A stretch of DNA of 64,000 nucleotides from Dipteris shenzhenensis (lineage: Eukaryota > Polypodiophyta > Polypodiopsida > Gleicheniales): NCBI GenBank assembly GCA_047967505.1, contig CM106539.1. One strand, written 5' to 3'. This document shows, in pieces, positions 43,800 through 56,157 of the stretch. The position numbers and the translations under genes were made by a program. The notes under the pieces were generated by a model, which searched no databases, was not told the DNA's origin, and saw only the letters and a program-made list of their open reading frames with translations. The number at the start of each line of letters is the position of its first letter. Position 1 is the stretch's first letter.

Positions 43800-46700
43800 T
43801 TGTCTATGTTGTGACATAAACAATGTGAGTGAAGGCTTGTCAAAATTTATAACTTATTTTATTGTTTGAATTCGTTTCTTATTTGTTCAAATAACATGAG
43901 TCAAGGCTCATCAATAGTTATAAATTATCTTATTATCCATTTTTCATCCTAGTGTGGGTCAACTAGCCTAAGTGAGCCCACTACCGGCACTGGACACTTT
44001 TTAACAGGATAAAAAAACCTTACAAATTTGTTTGGAAGCTTTGTTTATCCTTCTACTTATCCCTTTTTCTTTTTATTAAGACTCCAAGTAGTCCTAGAAT
44101 CTCGAGAACACAAACTATATGTTGTAGATGAAAAGTTTTAATCAATTATACCTTACAGTAAATTAACAATACTGCATGGAAATTAGAAGAATCCCATGCA
44201 ATAATTTAAACTTTACCGCAAAATATAAAACATACCACATGGTAATTGATATACCGTGTGGTGTTTTCTCCATATTACCATGCGGTGTCTTGATTTACTG
44301 CATGGTAACCCGCTATAGCTTGTCTTGGAAAAAAATCATTGATGGACTGGTTGAACTTGCTCTAAGGTCTTAAAAAAACGTTTTAAACATTTTAATTTGA
44401 GGATGTCATTTTAAATCCCTCCCAAATCCATGTATATCGGTGGTCCTATTTTTAGGTTTGTCATGTTGCTAATAGATAGAAAATCTGGTGGTTGTAGCTT
44501 TTGAGTTGAGAATGTCAAAGTAGTCATGCTATGTAGATTGTCTAAAAGAAAGCATCCAATCTTACTATAAGAAAGAAAGGACATGTTCTATGGTTGTGAG
44601 TTCATGAAAAAGTTTAATATGAGAAACAAGCAGCTTGACAAGCTTGGAGACCTAAATAGAAAATTAGCCTTACACATTGGTAGCCACAAATAGCTACAAA
44701 CTTTTCAAGGACTCAGCTAGAGAAACATAACTTTGTAGTGAAGCTATTTTCGATGATAGGAGAATATTTTTAAAGTAAATATGGTATACTATGACAAACA
44801 ACTAGTCCATCATGTTCCCATCATGTTTGGATGTTTGAATTGAACAACAATTCTTCATGAACGATAATAAAAAAATTTGCAAAATCTAGACTATAAAAAG
44901 GTAGCTTTAGAAGAGGCATTAATTAAACAAAGCTATTAAGAAGTCAACATTTTTCAATATCTCAGCAAGGACAATAGTTTGCAAACAAGAAATGAAACAA
45001 GTTGGGAGCATAACTTTAAGAAAATAAGTATCTTTATTTGTTGGCTCAATTGTTCATATCACAACCTCTTTTCTTTATTACACGAGTTACGCACATTGCA
45101 ATCAAATGACACATTGGATGCAAGTGGGTTAAGGGTTTCTAATTCTGAATCTCACCCATGCCTCCTTGTTTGTTTTGATGACTGCATGTGCCATCTTAGC
45201 TATTCCTTAGTAGACCCCCCAAGTGATGGGAACTAGGGAATTGGGTAGGTAGAATGATGATTTGATTCATTTCAATCAAACTCTATGTTAGAAACTTCAA
45301 GCTGATGATTTTAAAACACGAAAGAAATGTAGCCGCAATAGTCATACATGGGCATAGAATTTTGAGAGAATGATGATGGGAACTAGGGAATCGGGTTGGT
45401 ACAATGATGATGTTCCATGGATTCATTTCTATCAAATTCTATGTTAGAAAATTTGAGCTGATGATTTAAAACATGGTAGAAATATAGTCAGATAGTCATA
45501 TTTGAGCATCAAATTCTATTCATTTACCCAAGGGATTCACTATGTAAAAACCCTATATAACATATATATTCAAGGGACCAGTATATAATGCAATCAAATG
45601 ACCCATATTATATAGGTATTTCATCCTAATCCTTTATAACATTTTATTATCTTTTTCACTAAATTCCCATTTTCAAGACCCTTTTGTAAGTATAATTCTC
45701 TAGAGATGTGTCATTTTGTCTAAGATGATTGCACGTGCCATCTTAGGTGTCCCTTAGTAGTTGCCCAAGAGATTTTAGTCCTTAATGAATGTAGATCAAT
45801 CTTGCTTCTAATTTTGAATTGAGATGAATAAACTAAATGGATGTTGAGTTATAATTTCAATTCAAGTGCAACACTTCCTTGAAGTTGGTTACTTTGGTCC
45901 TTCGATGTTCGTGAAGTTGCGAAGCTTCAGACTTCACGTGGGCGAAACTTGAAAGGCCCGATCCCCTGAGTCCTGGTTATTTTACTTCTTTTACCGTAGA
46001 TTCTGCGATCTGAATTCTTCGCTAAGCAAGCTTTCAAACAAATTGAGGAGCTCAAATTCGAATGGACTGAGTTTGCGTGATGAATATAAGCATGCTGGAT
46101 AATGCAGCATATGTTGGGCATATGTTCACCAAAAACCGTTTGGGTTTCCTGTGAGGTGAACCGTGAACTTGGAGGAAAAGAGATTTGGATGTCACAAACA
46201 CTCAATGCACTTCTTTTGCATCTAAATTGTGTGAAAACCTCCCAAATTATGAACCCATTTTATGAGGGTTGAGGTTTTTAAGAAATTCAAAAAATATTTT
46301 GTGCTGACAGACAGCTTTCAAAATTGATACTGGGTAAAAGTTGGAAACGGCAGCGTCATGCATGCTGATTATATGATACTGAGTAAAAAGTTGGAATCGG
46401 AACCAAGAAGAAGCAGCATCGATAGTATGAAACAGCGCGAATGATAGGTAAAAGTTGGAAACGGCACATCATGCATTACGTCGCTGATCAACCTATCGAC
46501 GTCAAACTTGACGAAGTTAGTCGCATTTCCCCATCTAGGGCGGCTCCTTAGAAAAGAAGCGGACAGCAAACAGGAGAAATCACAGCCAATGCACATTGTC
46601 ATGGGAACTAGGGAATCGCGTGGGTAGAATGATGATACTTGATCTATCAGTTTAGCAAATATGCTAGAAATTTCGATGAGTCTTCTGTGCATTTGCGCTG

Positions 46701-47510
46701 ATGGTTTAGAACATGGAAGAAATCTAGCCGCGATGGAAACAGCTTCGATCGACTCCTGCTTCAAGGAGCAATAATCTGATCAAAGTTCAAACCTTCTCGC
46801 GTGTCTATTTCGAGTGCGGCATGAGCCATACTCCCTGGCTGATGCTTATGCTTGGCTCTTTCTTATTCGCTCATGAATTCAAGCTCCCGCTCGCCTTCGC
46901 TGCTTCTTAAGTTCTTTGCCCCTACACTATTGCCCACTTGCATTTTCTCTACACAATACACCGCTGCTGCGCTGTCTTTATGTCCAAATCTTGGGCTCCC
47001 TGCCAAATATACCTCATCACTAAGCCTGTCGGGCATAACTCAAGACTCAACTCTCCTGTCAGGTCAGTTCTGACTCATGTAGAATGAAGTATATGTACAG
47101 TTGGTGTTGAATGTCTGCAACATTGAGCAACACTAGCTGCCCTCTCACAGACTGCTAAAATTGAGCAGCCTTCATCTTTATACGCGTAATACTTGCCTCC
47201 AGTACTCGTCAGGGTACTTCCAACTTCGGCTGTCGATGCTAACCAAAATACTTGTTATTGGATTTTCTGGGCCACTGTGCACGGGGAAAGCGATTGGCTT
47301 CAAAGCATCCTCAGTGTAGAAGTCGGGGCGCTCAAGTTTGAGTTGAGCAAAAAGCTGGTGTCCCAAGTATTCCCATATACTTGAGCCTTAACGTTAGGTT
47401 ATCTTTAGCGATGACGTCTTAGGCATTTAGCTCTTTCGTTTAATTCAGTACTGAGTATTCGTGCTTCTAATCTATAGCCCGAATAATACTGCTCTCAAAA
47501 TATGAACATT
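43800..47510. other. Spacer upstream of the YUCCA-like gene, with small dispersed repeats
   Basis: No gene is confidently seen. 44230-44310 has alternating 'taccatgcggt / actgcatggtaa' palindromic words. A segment of about 145 bp beginning 'atgggaactagggaatc' occurs at 45226, 45376 and 46601. 'gcatgtgccatcttag' with its flank occurs at 45184 and, as a close variant, at 45735. 'gtaaaagttggaaacggca' and variants occur at about 46333, 46386 and 46449. A 62-residue minus frame at 47366-47178 looks protein-like but is unidentified. A short first exon and the promoter of the YUCCA-like gene should lie in the last kilobase. Confidence 0.5.
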
Positions 47511-47513
47511 TAG

Positions 47514-49426
47514 AGTCCACACGCTGAATGGGTGGACGGGGCAATCATCGTCGGGGCGGGACCTTCAGGAATGGCAACGGCAGCCTGCCTTAAAAAATGC
47601 AACGTTCCCTGCGTTATCCTTGAAAGGTCCGAATGCATAGCTTCCTTGTGGAAGAAACAGACACACGATAGCCTTTGTCTGCATATACCAAAGCAGTATT
47701 GTGAGCTTCTTCTAAAGCCATTTCCAGAGTGGTACCCGACCTTCCTATCTAGAAGTCAATTTGTAGGCTACTTGGAGCATTACGCAGAGAAGTTCAATAT
47801 CCAGCCGCATTTCAACGAAACTGTGCAGTTCGCGAAGTTCGAAGAGCAATGGAAGGCATGGCACGTAGGCACTTGTCGTGCTAAATATGCCACCAGATGG
47901 CTGATAGTGGCATCCGGCGAGAATGCTGAAGTAGTTTTCCCGCAGCTGACTGGGATTTGCGACTTCCAAGCAACAGTCATCCATTCCAGTCAATATAAGA
48001 GCGGTGCTGAGTTTGCCAATAAGAAGGTTCTGATCGTTGGTGCTGGGAACTCTGGAATGGACATCGCTTTGGATCTCGCCAGAAGTGGAGCACGATCCTC
48101 CATAGCCGTCAGGAGCTCTGTAAGTCGAGCCCTTTTTCCTACGCTAATTACTCGGGTACGTGCAATCGTTGCAGCCCGCAAAGCTGTATTGTGCGCGCCG
48201 ATGTGATATGTATCAGATATGTTGCAACTTGCGTTTACAGTTCGTGGGATGTCAGTTCTATTCGCCTACGTTGGTTGATGTGTAGAGCAGACCTGATTAC
48301 TGTGCATGGGATCATTGGGAGTTTGGGACGCCGTATACTGTTCTACATTTGAACAGGGCCAGCAGTTGCGTTGCTGCTGTACAATATGCTTGGGATTTGC
48401 CAGACATTTGATACTTGTGTAGCAAATTCCTACACCACGAGTCCCTCGTACCATGCCGATCTTTGTACAGCGTTAAGATTAAGACATGCAGTTTGATTTT
48501 TTTGTAAAAAGACATGTAGTTTGGTACTGTAGATTGATTGCTATTCTTTTACTACAAATCATAGTTGTAGTTTGGTACTGTAAATTGATTGCTATTCTTT
48601 TTCTACAAATCATAGTTGTAGTTGGCACCTCGCCGTCTGAGGTTGTAAGTCTTTAATCATATGATTATATTACGCGACTTTTGAGCAGCTTCATGTTCTT
48701 CCGAGAGAGATGTTTGGAAGATCCACCTTCTCATTGGCTATGGAGCTTGCGAAAATTTTCCCTATCTGGCTCGTAGACTATCTCCTTGTCTTGTACACCC
48801 AGTTGAGACTCGGTGATACATCTGTATATGGACTACGAAGGCCGAAAGCTGGCCCTCTGGAGCTGAAGAACAAAATGGGAAAGACACCTGTTCTTGATGT
48901 TGGAACGCTCTCAAGAATTAAGACTGGAGACATAAAGGTGAACTGTTCCCTTTTTGCATTGGCTTCGTTCTGCTATACATACCGAGGTGGATTTCGGCTT
49001 TCTCCAGCCTAGAGGACTAATGGTTTTCTCGGCAGGTTAGACCAGGAATCGAATTCTTCACTGCAACTGGGGCGCGCTTTATGGATGGCACAAGCGATAG
49101 CTATGATGCAGTGATTATGGCTACTGGTTACAAAAGTGTTGTGGGGACTTGGCTCATCGTAAGTAATCCATCGATCTTGTGAGTCAAGTTATTTTCTTCT
49201 CTTATTCGGCACGTGTCAGTACGATTCGCGGCTACATGTGCAGGATGAGGACCGTTTCTTCAATGATCGAGGTTTGTCCGGGTCTTCTTGGAAGGGCCAA
49301 CGAGGTCTTTATGCCGCTGGATTGTCTGAGAAAGGTTTATTTGGAGCTACGATGAACGCTCGACAGATAGCGGAGGACATAGCAGACGCATACCATCAAA
49401 GGCAATCGCACAAGGGTCCATCTTAA
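47514..49426 (+). CDS. YUCCA-like flavin-containing monooxygenase (indole-3-pyruvate monooxygenase family)
   Basis: Exons 47514-48119, 48689-48937, 49036-49158 and 49244-49426 have GT-AG introns and phase 0 joins. They give about 385 residues with no internal stop. Motifs: FAD-binding VGAGPSG near the start; [20 protein letters not shown]; an FMO-identifying stretch [19 protein letters not shown]-binding [26 protein letters not shown] opening exon 2; ATGYKS in exon 3; [20 protein letters not shown] in exon 4; stop TAA at 49424. YUCCA enzymes convert indole-3-pyruvate to auxin (IAA) using NADPH and O2. The usual length is about 400-430, so some 10-25 N-terminal residues are missing. The frame upstream has no ATG before TAG at 47511, and TTTAG at 47509-47513 looks like an acceptor, so a short upstream exon is likely. 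The FMO motif has Ala for the usual Gly (FxGxxxH). This is the only gene here that looks functional. Confidence 0.88.
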
Positions 49427-49829
49427 CTCTGATAACTAGCGCACACGGCATGTAGCCCAGCATCACTATGCAGGTTTTTGTCACAAGAATCTTGTATTGA
49501 TCCACGAAATGATAAGAGAATGAAGTAGTTTTGCACAGTTCAAGACAGCTAATTACATCCCATTTATCCCAGGCTGATTTATAGCTTTTGCTCACTGTTT
49601 ATGATTCTCTCAAAGAAACTACAGTGGAAACAAAATGCTTGCAAGGCTGAGTGCCTGGAAAAGTCACTCGCACGTATTGATATATTGATCGGGGTAAGTG
49701 TGGATAGCAAGCATATAACTAACCTGAGGATCTCCTCAGATACGAAAGTGAAACACTGAACACACACACATATTGAGTAAGTATCTAAGGAGTTGGAAAA
49801 AAGGGCCAATGCATATACGGAAGGATTCA

Positions 49830-50880
49830 ACCATCCTTGGATAAAGGCTTTGTAAACAGATCTGCTAACATGTCAACAGTGGGACAGTATTGGAGAGTGA
49901 GTTGAGTCATCCTTTTGAACAAGGTCCCTGATGTATGATAGTGTATTTCTACGTGTTTACTCCGTTTAGGCTGCCATCCATTCTTATTGAGACATATACA
50001 AACATTGTTGTCACTGTACGGAGCGGTGGAGAGCTGAATTCCAAGTTCCTTTGTGAGATAAGTGAGCCAGACATTGTCTTTAGCTACCGTTGCAGAAGGA
50101 GATGTCTGTCGAGAAGAGTACTATGGACTTTTGCTTGGTGCATGCCCATGAAATCGGGCTGCATACGGTGTGAAAACATACCCAAGTCCACCATATAGTC
50201 ATGTTCGCCCACCCAATCAGAGTCACCATAGCTGAAGAAATCAATGAAGAGTGAATAGTAAGTAATACCAATGGTGGTGGTACCTTTGAGATAGCGTAAG
50301 ACTCGTCTCAGTTTTGTAGACCTATGTTTTGCATAACTTAGACTAACTTGGTGACGGTGGTAGAAATGTATAGTCCTGTACATACCATGGCCTACATCAG
50401 AACCCACTAGGCTGTAACATGGAATGTGTGTCATATGAAGATATTTGTCTTCGATGCAGCCTGGAGGGAGACATGTTTGTAGTCAATTTAATGATTGAGT
50501 TTACATGCATACTGATTGGTGTACAATTAGTCATATTCTACCTGTCAAGTACCATTTGGACATATGTTGCTGATGAAGCTAGGCCTTACCACACAAAGAC
50601 GGTTTCGGTCGATTTGCATGCCGAGGCAAAAGTGAATAGGACCAAAGTCAGTCATTGGACCGCAGTCTCCTTTTAAACAGGTCAAAGCGGTGTCTATTGT
50701 TGCACGCTAATTTTAAATCATCTACATATAATGCAACAATCAAAGAAAGAGATTCAGAGGTGCATACGTAGAGGTTGAGGTCACTATAGCAGTAATGAAA
50801 ACTATGTTGAAAATCTTCATGTTCCCAAAACATGCGACCTATTTAAGCCATAGAGAGCTTTATTGAGGTGATAGACTTTG
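49830..50880 (-). pseudogene. Ty1/copia RT-RNase H remnant, minus strand
   Basis: Read on the minus strand: RT palm DLNLYVCTSESLSLIVALYV with the YVDD box (ALYVDDLKLACNN, about 50740), then a frame shift to MTDFGPIHFCLGM. RNase H region LRRVLRYLKGTTTIGITYY and FSYGDSDWVGEHD follow (50434-50084). The C-terminal block LQYCPTVDMLADLFTKPLSK lies at about 49910-49855. Many breaks occur. No LTR was identified at either end. It starts 400 bases beyond the stop of the YUCCA-like gene; that interval (49427-49829) has nothing recognisable beyond the gene's probable 3' UTR. Confidence 0.85.
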
Positions 50881-51888
50881 CCTTCTGGGTAAAGGGAAGT
50901 GGATCGTGGATCTTGAGTGGTGGATGCACGTACCTCGGGGGGAGGGGGGGTGCACCTTGTGTAGACCCTATATCACAAGTGCATTCAAGGCCTTTTTATA
51001 AAACCCCTTATCTATAAATTTATAATGAATAAAATACACCCTTTTTCTATTCAATCTCCGAAATCCTCCCTTTATATGATACCCTTCAATATCTAGGAAA
51101 GGTGTAAAATGGGGTTTTTAAAACTTGTCTTCTTGAACCCACGTGATAATGCTTACATGTTTATGAGTGACCCCCCCAGGCAATTATAATTACTTCATTC
51201 AAGTGACCATGCAAGAAGGCAGTTTGCACATCCACTTGATGGATGTATAAGTCACTGATGGTGGCCCAGGCAAGTAAAAGACAGTTGGAAGATATTTGTA
51301 TGATAGGTATGAATGTAACATTGAAGTCATTACCTTCTTTCTGAGTTAAACTATGAGCAATGAGTCAAGGAGGGATCACAACAGTTCAGGGAGGGCTTCG
51401 AGGAGTTAGGGAAGGGCTCATGGGAGTTAGGAATGGTCTCACATGAGTTAGAAGAGGGATCATGGGAGGTACTACAAGAGGGATTCGTTGAGAAGGAGGG
51501 ATTCATTAGGGGAGAAATGGGGTTTCAAAAGGGCCTCCAAATAGTGTTTCCTAATTTCAAGGACCTACTACAAAGAGCCCCTATGGATTGTTCCCCTTAC
51601 AGTAGGGACCACCCAAACCATCCCCCCCCCTTAACCCATGCCTAACCCTCCTTCCATGTGCACCTTCCCCAAATCAGCCCCAAATGGCATTTAAGAGGAG
51701 TTGGGCCCTTTTGGGTGACTTTTGATCCCCCCCCCTCTCTCTAGCTGGTGGTCTACCCTCTTTCTCTTGTCTAGACTCTTTTTTCCTTCATTTTTTGAAT
51801 ATGGGGTTTTCCTCTCTTGCAGCAAACCTCTGCCCCCTCTTGCTCTGGGCCGTCCTCCTCTACTCATTTCGGCTACAACTCCTCCTCC

Positions 51889-51930
<42 letters not shown>

Positions 51931-51985
51931 ATGTGTAGCAGCTTCTCTTTCCTACCCCCCCATTCTCTCTATCATTGCTACAGTG
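50881..51985. other. Low-information stretch with C-rich runs and a CT microsatellite
   Basis: No conserved gene. 51350-51500 is G/A-rich with repeated 'gggagttag' words, C-runs lie near 51625 and 51728, and a (CT)n tract is at 51892-51925. It may be the 5' flank of the gene starting at 51986. Confidence 0.5.
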
Positions 51986-54900
51986 ATGACATTTTGGCAC
52001 AAAAATACAAGAGTTTCTCCAAATAGAAAGGACATCTATAAGAAGCAGACAGGACACAAGGTGTTTGAGGAGCACATCATACACATGCTAGATACATTGC
52101 AGGTCAGTGATGCCTAAATCATCTCGGTGGTTGTTTGTGATTGAGCCTTGGGATAGTTTACTTGTTTCATTTCTTAAACCAGGCTTGGACTAAATGTGAT
52201 TATCCTAAACCAGCTCGGTGGTTGGAACATCATGCAATCGTAGGCTGGTTCAACTTAATCACCAGTTATGTGATTGTCCTGAATCAACATGGTTGAATAG
52301 ACATTAGTTGTTGTCGAGCTTGGTGGCATGGTTGAGCAAAATTAATAGCAATATATTTTACAATATATTGTTATTTTACTAAACCAGCCTGGTGGTTGGA
52401 ACATCATGCAACTCTGGCTGCTTCAGCTCAATCACCAGTTATGTGATTGTCCTGAACCAGCGTGGTTAAACAAACATTAGTTATTGACCAGCCCGGTGGT
52501 TGAAATTAATGTTTTTCTTAGTACTTAAATTCATTAAATTTAATTTCTTGCTATTCAAGTCATATACCACTGTTAAATTGTGAAATTTAGAAATGAAAAG
52601 CAATATATTGTTATTTTCTAATGATGAAATTTGGCAATGAAAAGCAATATACTTGTTATTGCCTAGTATGTGAAGTTGAGACTGTTAGGCTAAACCACCC
52701 CTGTGGTTGAAACTGTGATTATCCTAAATGTGTCCTAAACCATCCCGATGATTGATTTTCCTAAACGTGTCCTAAACTAGCCAAAGTCTATAACCTCACT
52801 GTGATATCTATACAATGTCATTTTGCTAATCTATATTATGGATCAAAGTATCAATTAATGTATGAGGTAATCGTATATCCTAGTATTAATTAGGGACGTA
52901 GTGGTCCAATATGGGTAGACATCATCTATTTTAGAGGCCTTATCACCTTATATAATATTAGAGCCCATTCCCAATATGGTGGTCTCTATTGTAGTACTCT
53001 ATGGTGGTACCAAATAAACCTTTGTAGCAATGGGGAAGGAGATGTATCCCCTAATGTAATCACTAGGCCATATTTATTTATAAGGAGCTGGGGGACAAAT
53101 GGAACAAGTTAAGTGTGAATACTCTTCCTTCGAGATGACAATGAAACAAATCAAGTGAGCAATTCCCAACACTTACCAATATTCTCCCACATGCTCTTTT
53201 CGTATGCATGTAGAGCCTTTCTGCCAATATCTGGGATAGATATAAAGGTGATTGAAATTGTGACTATCCTAAACCAACGCAGTGGTTGAAAATTGTCTTG
53301 CTTAATTATATACTTTAATTAGACTGTGTTTTGTATTTGTTTAGTAGTAGCAAAAAGGGGGCTCACTGTTCTATTGTTCCCACATGTTGAGTTAGTAGAG
53401 AGAGTTGTATCTCAAGATTATGTATTAGAATCTGGACATTTCAATTGGGCAGAGGAGATTTGAGCATTGTAAGCCCTGATACATCAAGAAACTCAAAGAC
53501 AGGAATGTTTGTTATTGGCAAGACAAACATAGCCTTTGGCCTGACCTAGAAAGTGATGAATGACTTGAGATCTAGTCGTGTTGGAGCATTGCTCCATGGG
53601 GATCAATGCCCATGCCTCCCCAATGAATGCATAGTCTGTAGGCCATTTGGATCCTCATCATGTGTTGCAAGGCAGAGCAGGTTTTGTAGCCTAAGGTCTC
53701 TGTGGGAGCCAGTGGTTTGTCCAAAGGGAGATTGTGAGTGGCACAGGATTGAATGCATTTGCAGCACATGCAGCAAGCATTGCATTAGTTTGAAGCTGAT
53801 GAAGAAGACATTCAATGTCTATCCAAATGAAATGAGGGAAGACAACCATGTTGCTCAGAAATGGAGGAGATTTGAAAATGTCAATGTTGAAGGGTCCGAT
53901 AAAAAGAGATGGCTATTGTCATATAAGCACCTAGCCAAGGGAGCTTGCAGGTCATGTGGTTCAATCCATCCCAAAATATGTGCTTCACAATTTCATGGCT
54001 AGCTGGTAGGATAAGCACTTCAGGACATGCCTTGCCAATTTTCCTTGTGACACTATTGTATCTGTCATAGATTTTGTAAAAATATATTCTTTTCAAGAAC
54101 AAAATGAGATACAAAGTGCTCACTGGTACAACAAGTAGATAACAATTCTTGTGCATATCATGTACAATCATTTACTTTATTCTTCCATTCCTGATGGCAA
54201 TCTACTTGCTGACTCACAAGAGTGTAGGTTAGTGCAATGCATGTACCATTTCTACATTTCAGATGATAGGAAACATGACACCCTATTTGTGCAGAATGCT
54301 TTTCTATTGCATTAGGAATGGCTAAAAAAGGAAAATCCCCATGCAGAAAATATAAAACAACATTGGGTGTGGTCAGATGGTGCTGCCTCTCAATCTAAAT
54401 CAGCATGTGGATTGTACTTCATGTCAATGTTTGAATCCCTGACCGGCGGTCTAGAAATGATGTGGAATTTCTTTAGGTCTAGCCATGGCAAGGGTGAACA
54501 TGATGGATGCGATGTTGTTAATAAGCAAGCTCTATTTAAACACCAATTAGCATGCCCTCAAGAAAAACTCAATGATGCCCATGATGCTATAACATGGCTT
54601 ACAACCAACCTCTCCATAGGCATGCATCCAACATGCAGTAAACAAATCCTTAAGAATACTGTAGTATGTAGAGTGTTCCATGAAGTGAAAATGGATGAAG
54701 TGCAAAGGAGAAGCCGACACGATTGCGAGAAAATTAAAGGAGTTTGTGATCTACACAACATATGGGACTTTTCAAACAACCATTTGATTAAAACAAGAAA
54801 ACTTTCTTATTTTTGTAGTGCATGCATCATAGGGGATCATGGGAGAGAGTTCTGGTTTTGCCTTTACATTCAGATGGACTGACAAACAATGGAGAGACAA

Positions 54901-55200
54901 ATGACTCACCACAGTTTGGGGAGAGTTTCAATGACCTCAGTAACTATCTGGAAGAGGGGGATAACTTTGCAGTTGTCACAGATTCTGGGGAGAACAAGGA
55001 AGATGACCCATACTTTTTGTTATAGTGCACAAAACCTAAGTACAAGGTTTAAGGAATATTTAAGGATAATTGGGGAACAACCTATGAGAAGTGGGATGTA
55101 GTAGTCAGTGATTTTTGGTACGAAAAAACATCCAAAAGAGGTTGCAATTACGAAATACTACATAAGAGTCCACAAACATGTGTGTACTCTTATCTGGTAA
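51986..55200 (+). pseudogene. Transposase-like gene of an unassigned plant family (SDGAASQ / HGKGEHDG motifs)
   Basis: A probable first exon, 51986-52102 (MTFWHKNTRVSPNRKDIYKK), ends at a donor (CAG|GTCAGT). After a long repeat-filled intron, 53340-53930 encodes a Cys-rich segment (DCEWHRIECICSTCSKHCIS, then KWRRFENVNVEGSDKKRW). From about 53940 another frame gives FPCDTIVSVIDFVKIYSF, QEQNEIQSAHWYN, FYISDDRKHDTLFVQNAFLL, HWVWSDGAASQSKSACGLYF and MMWNFFRSSHGKGEHDG. The C-terminal part follows at 54930-55180 (YLEEGDNFAVV, DNWGTTYEKWDVVVSDFWYE). Conserved Asp in VIDF and WSDG and the HGKGEHDG block suggest an RNase H-fold (DDE-type) transposase. I know such motifs from uncharacterised eukaryotic proteins but cannot name a superfamily. 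Stops are mainly TAG at Trp or Gln positions. Confidence 0.65.
52130..53290. repeat. AACCAGC-x-CGGTGGTT palindromic repeats in the intron
   Basis: At least eight variants of AACCAgCnCGGTGGTTG occur, for example at 52175, 52208, 52381, 52488, 52693, 52739 and 53264. Two larger units of about 180 bp also repeat ('gttggaacatcatgcaa...caccagttatgtgattgtcctgaa' at 52224 and 52396). They lie in the probable first intron of the transposase-like gene and resemble the repeats at 55430-56060. Confidence 0.7.
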
Positions 55201-55429
55201 GAGCTATTAAGTTCCGGATGCAACCTGTGCAACAATGAAAGAAGGGCAAGAGTGTCTTCAAATTGGATTTAGATACACATGAGCATATCTTGGGGTGTCT
55301 TGGAGTAGTGGATGAGGATGATTGAGATAGTACTAAGAAAATGTATGTAGTCTCATTGTAAGGAAACAATATGTCCACTTGTCCTACAAAATGGAATTTG
55401 TATTTGAGACTACGTCTTTTTGGTATATC

Positions 55430-56060
55430 CCAACAACCACTGTGCTGGTTTTATTAAATTGTTTTTGTAAATCCCAAACAGTAAATCCCATGCTTGTTTT
55501 TAGTACATCCCAACAACCACCGTGCTGGTTTTCCATAACGAATCCACTGTGCTGGTTTTCCATAACGAATCCACGCATCCTACAAATCCATTCATCTTGT
55601 AATAATAGAAGCAAACCACCATGCTAGTGGTTGTTAATATCCTAGTGCAAACCAACCACTGTGCTGGTGATAACATATCCTGCACTAATCCTACACTACT
55701 ACTGTGCTACCCCTACACTACTACTGTGCTATCCTAAAATTTGTTGCATAGTGCTATACTAAAACATTGCCCTAAATAGACTATTTATCATTTCGTTAAC
55801 CGTCAGATTTCATCCCATGCTTGCATTTAGTATATCCCAATAACCACCGTGCTGATTTCCCATAACGAATCCACACATCCTACAAATCCATTCATCTTGT
55901 AATAATAGAATTAAACCACCACGCTGGTGGCTGTTCATATCCTAGAGCAACCAACCACCCTGCTGGTGATAACTTATCCTGCACTACTACCATGCTATTC
56001 CTACACTATTACTATGCTATCCTAAAATTTGTTGCACAGTGCTAGTGCCCTTTAGACTGG
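55430..56060. repeat. AACCACC-GTGCTGGTT palindromic repeats after the transposase-like gene (unit 1)
   Basis: Repeated variants of 'caaccaccgtgctggttttcc', 'aaccaccatgctagtggttg', 'aaccactgtgctggtgat' and 'ctactactgtgctatcc'. Two longer blocks (55500-55760 and 55820-56050) repeat each other. Unit 2 has them at 58060-58680. Confidence 0.8.
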
Positions 56061-56157
56061 TTATCGTTAATTATCAAATTTCAACCACTGGGCTACTTAA
56101 AATATTTAAGTCCTAACATAGAAGCGGGTCGATACAAAATCAGGTATTACGAGCACC

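Noticed and set aside
46852-47073. Plus-strand 73-residue frame as the first exon of the YUCCA-like gene
   Set aside because: No homology to YUCCA N-termini and no donor linking it convincingly to the acceptor at 47513.
48266-48515. Minus-strand frames over the YUCCA-like gene intron
   Set aside because: Intron sequence of a well-supported plus-strand gene; no domain content.
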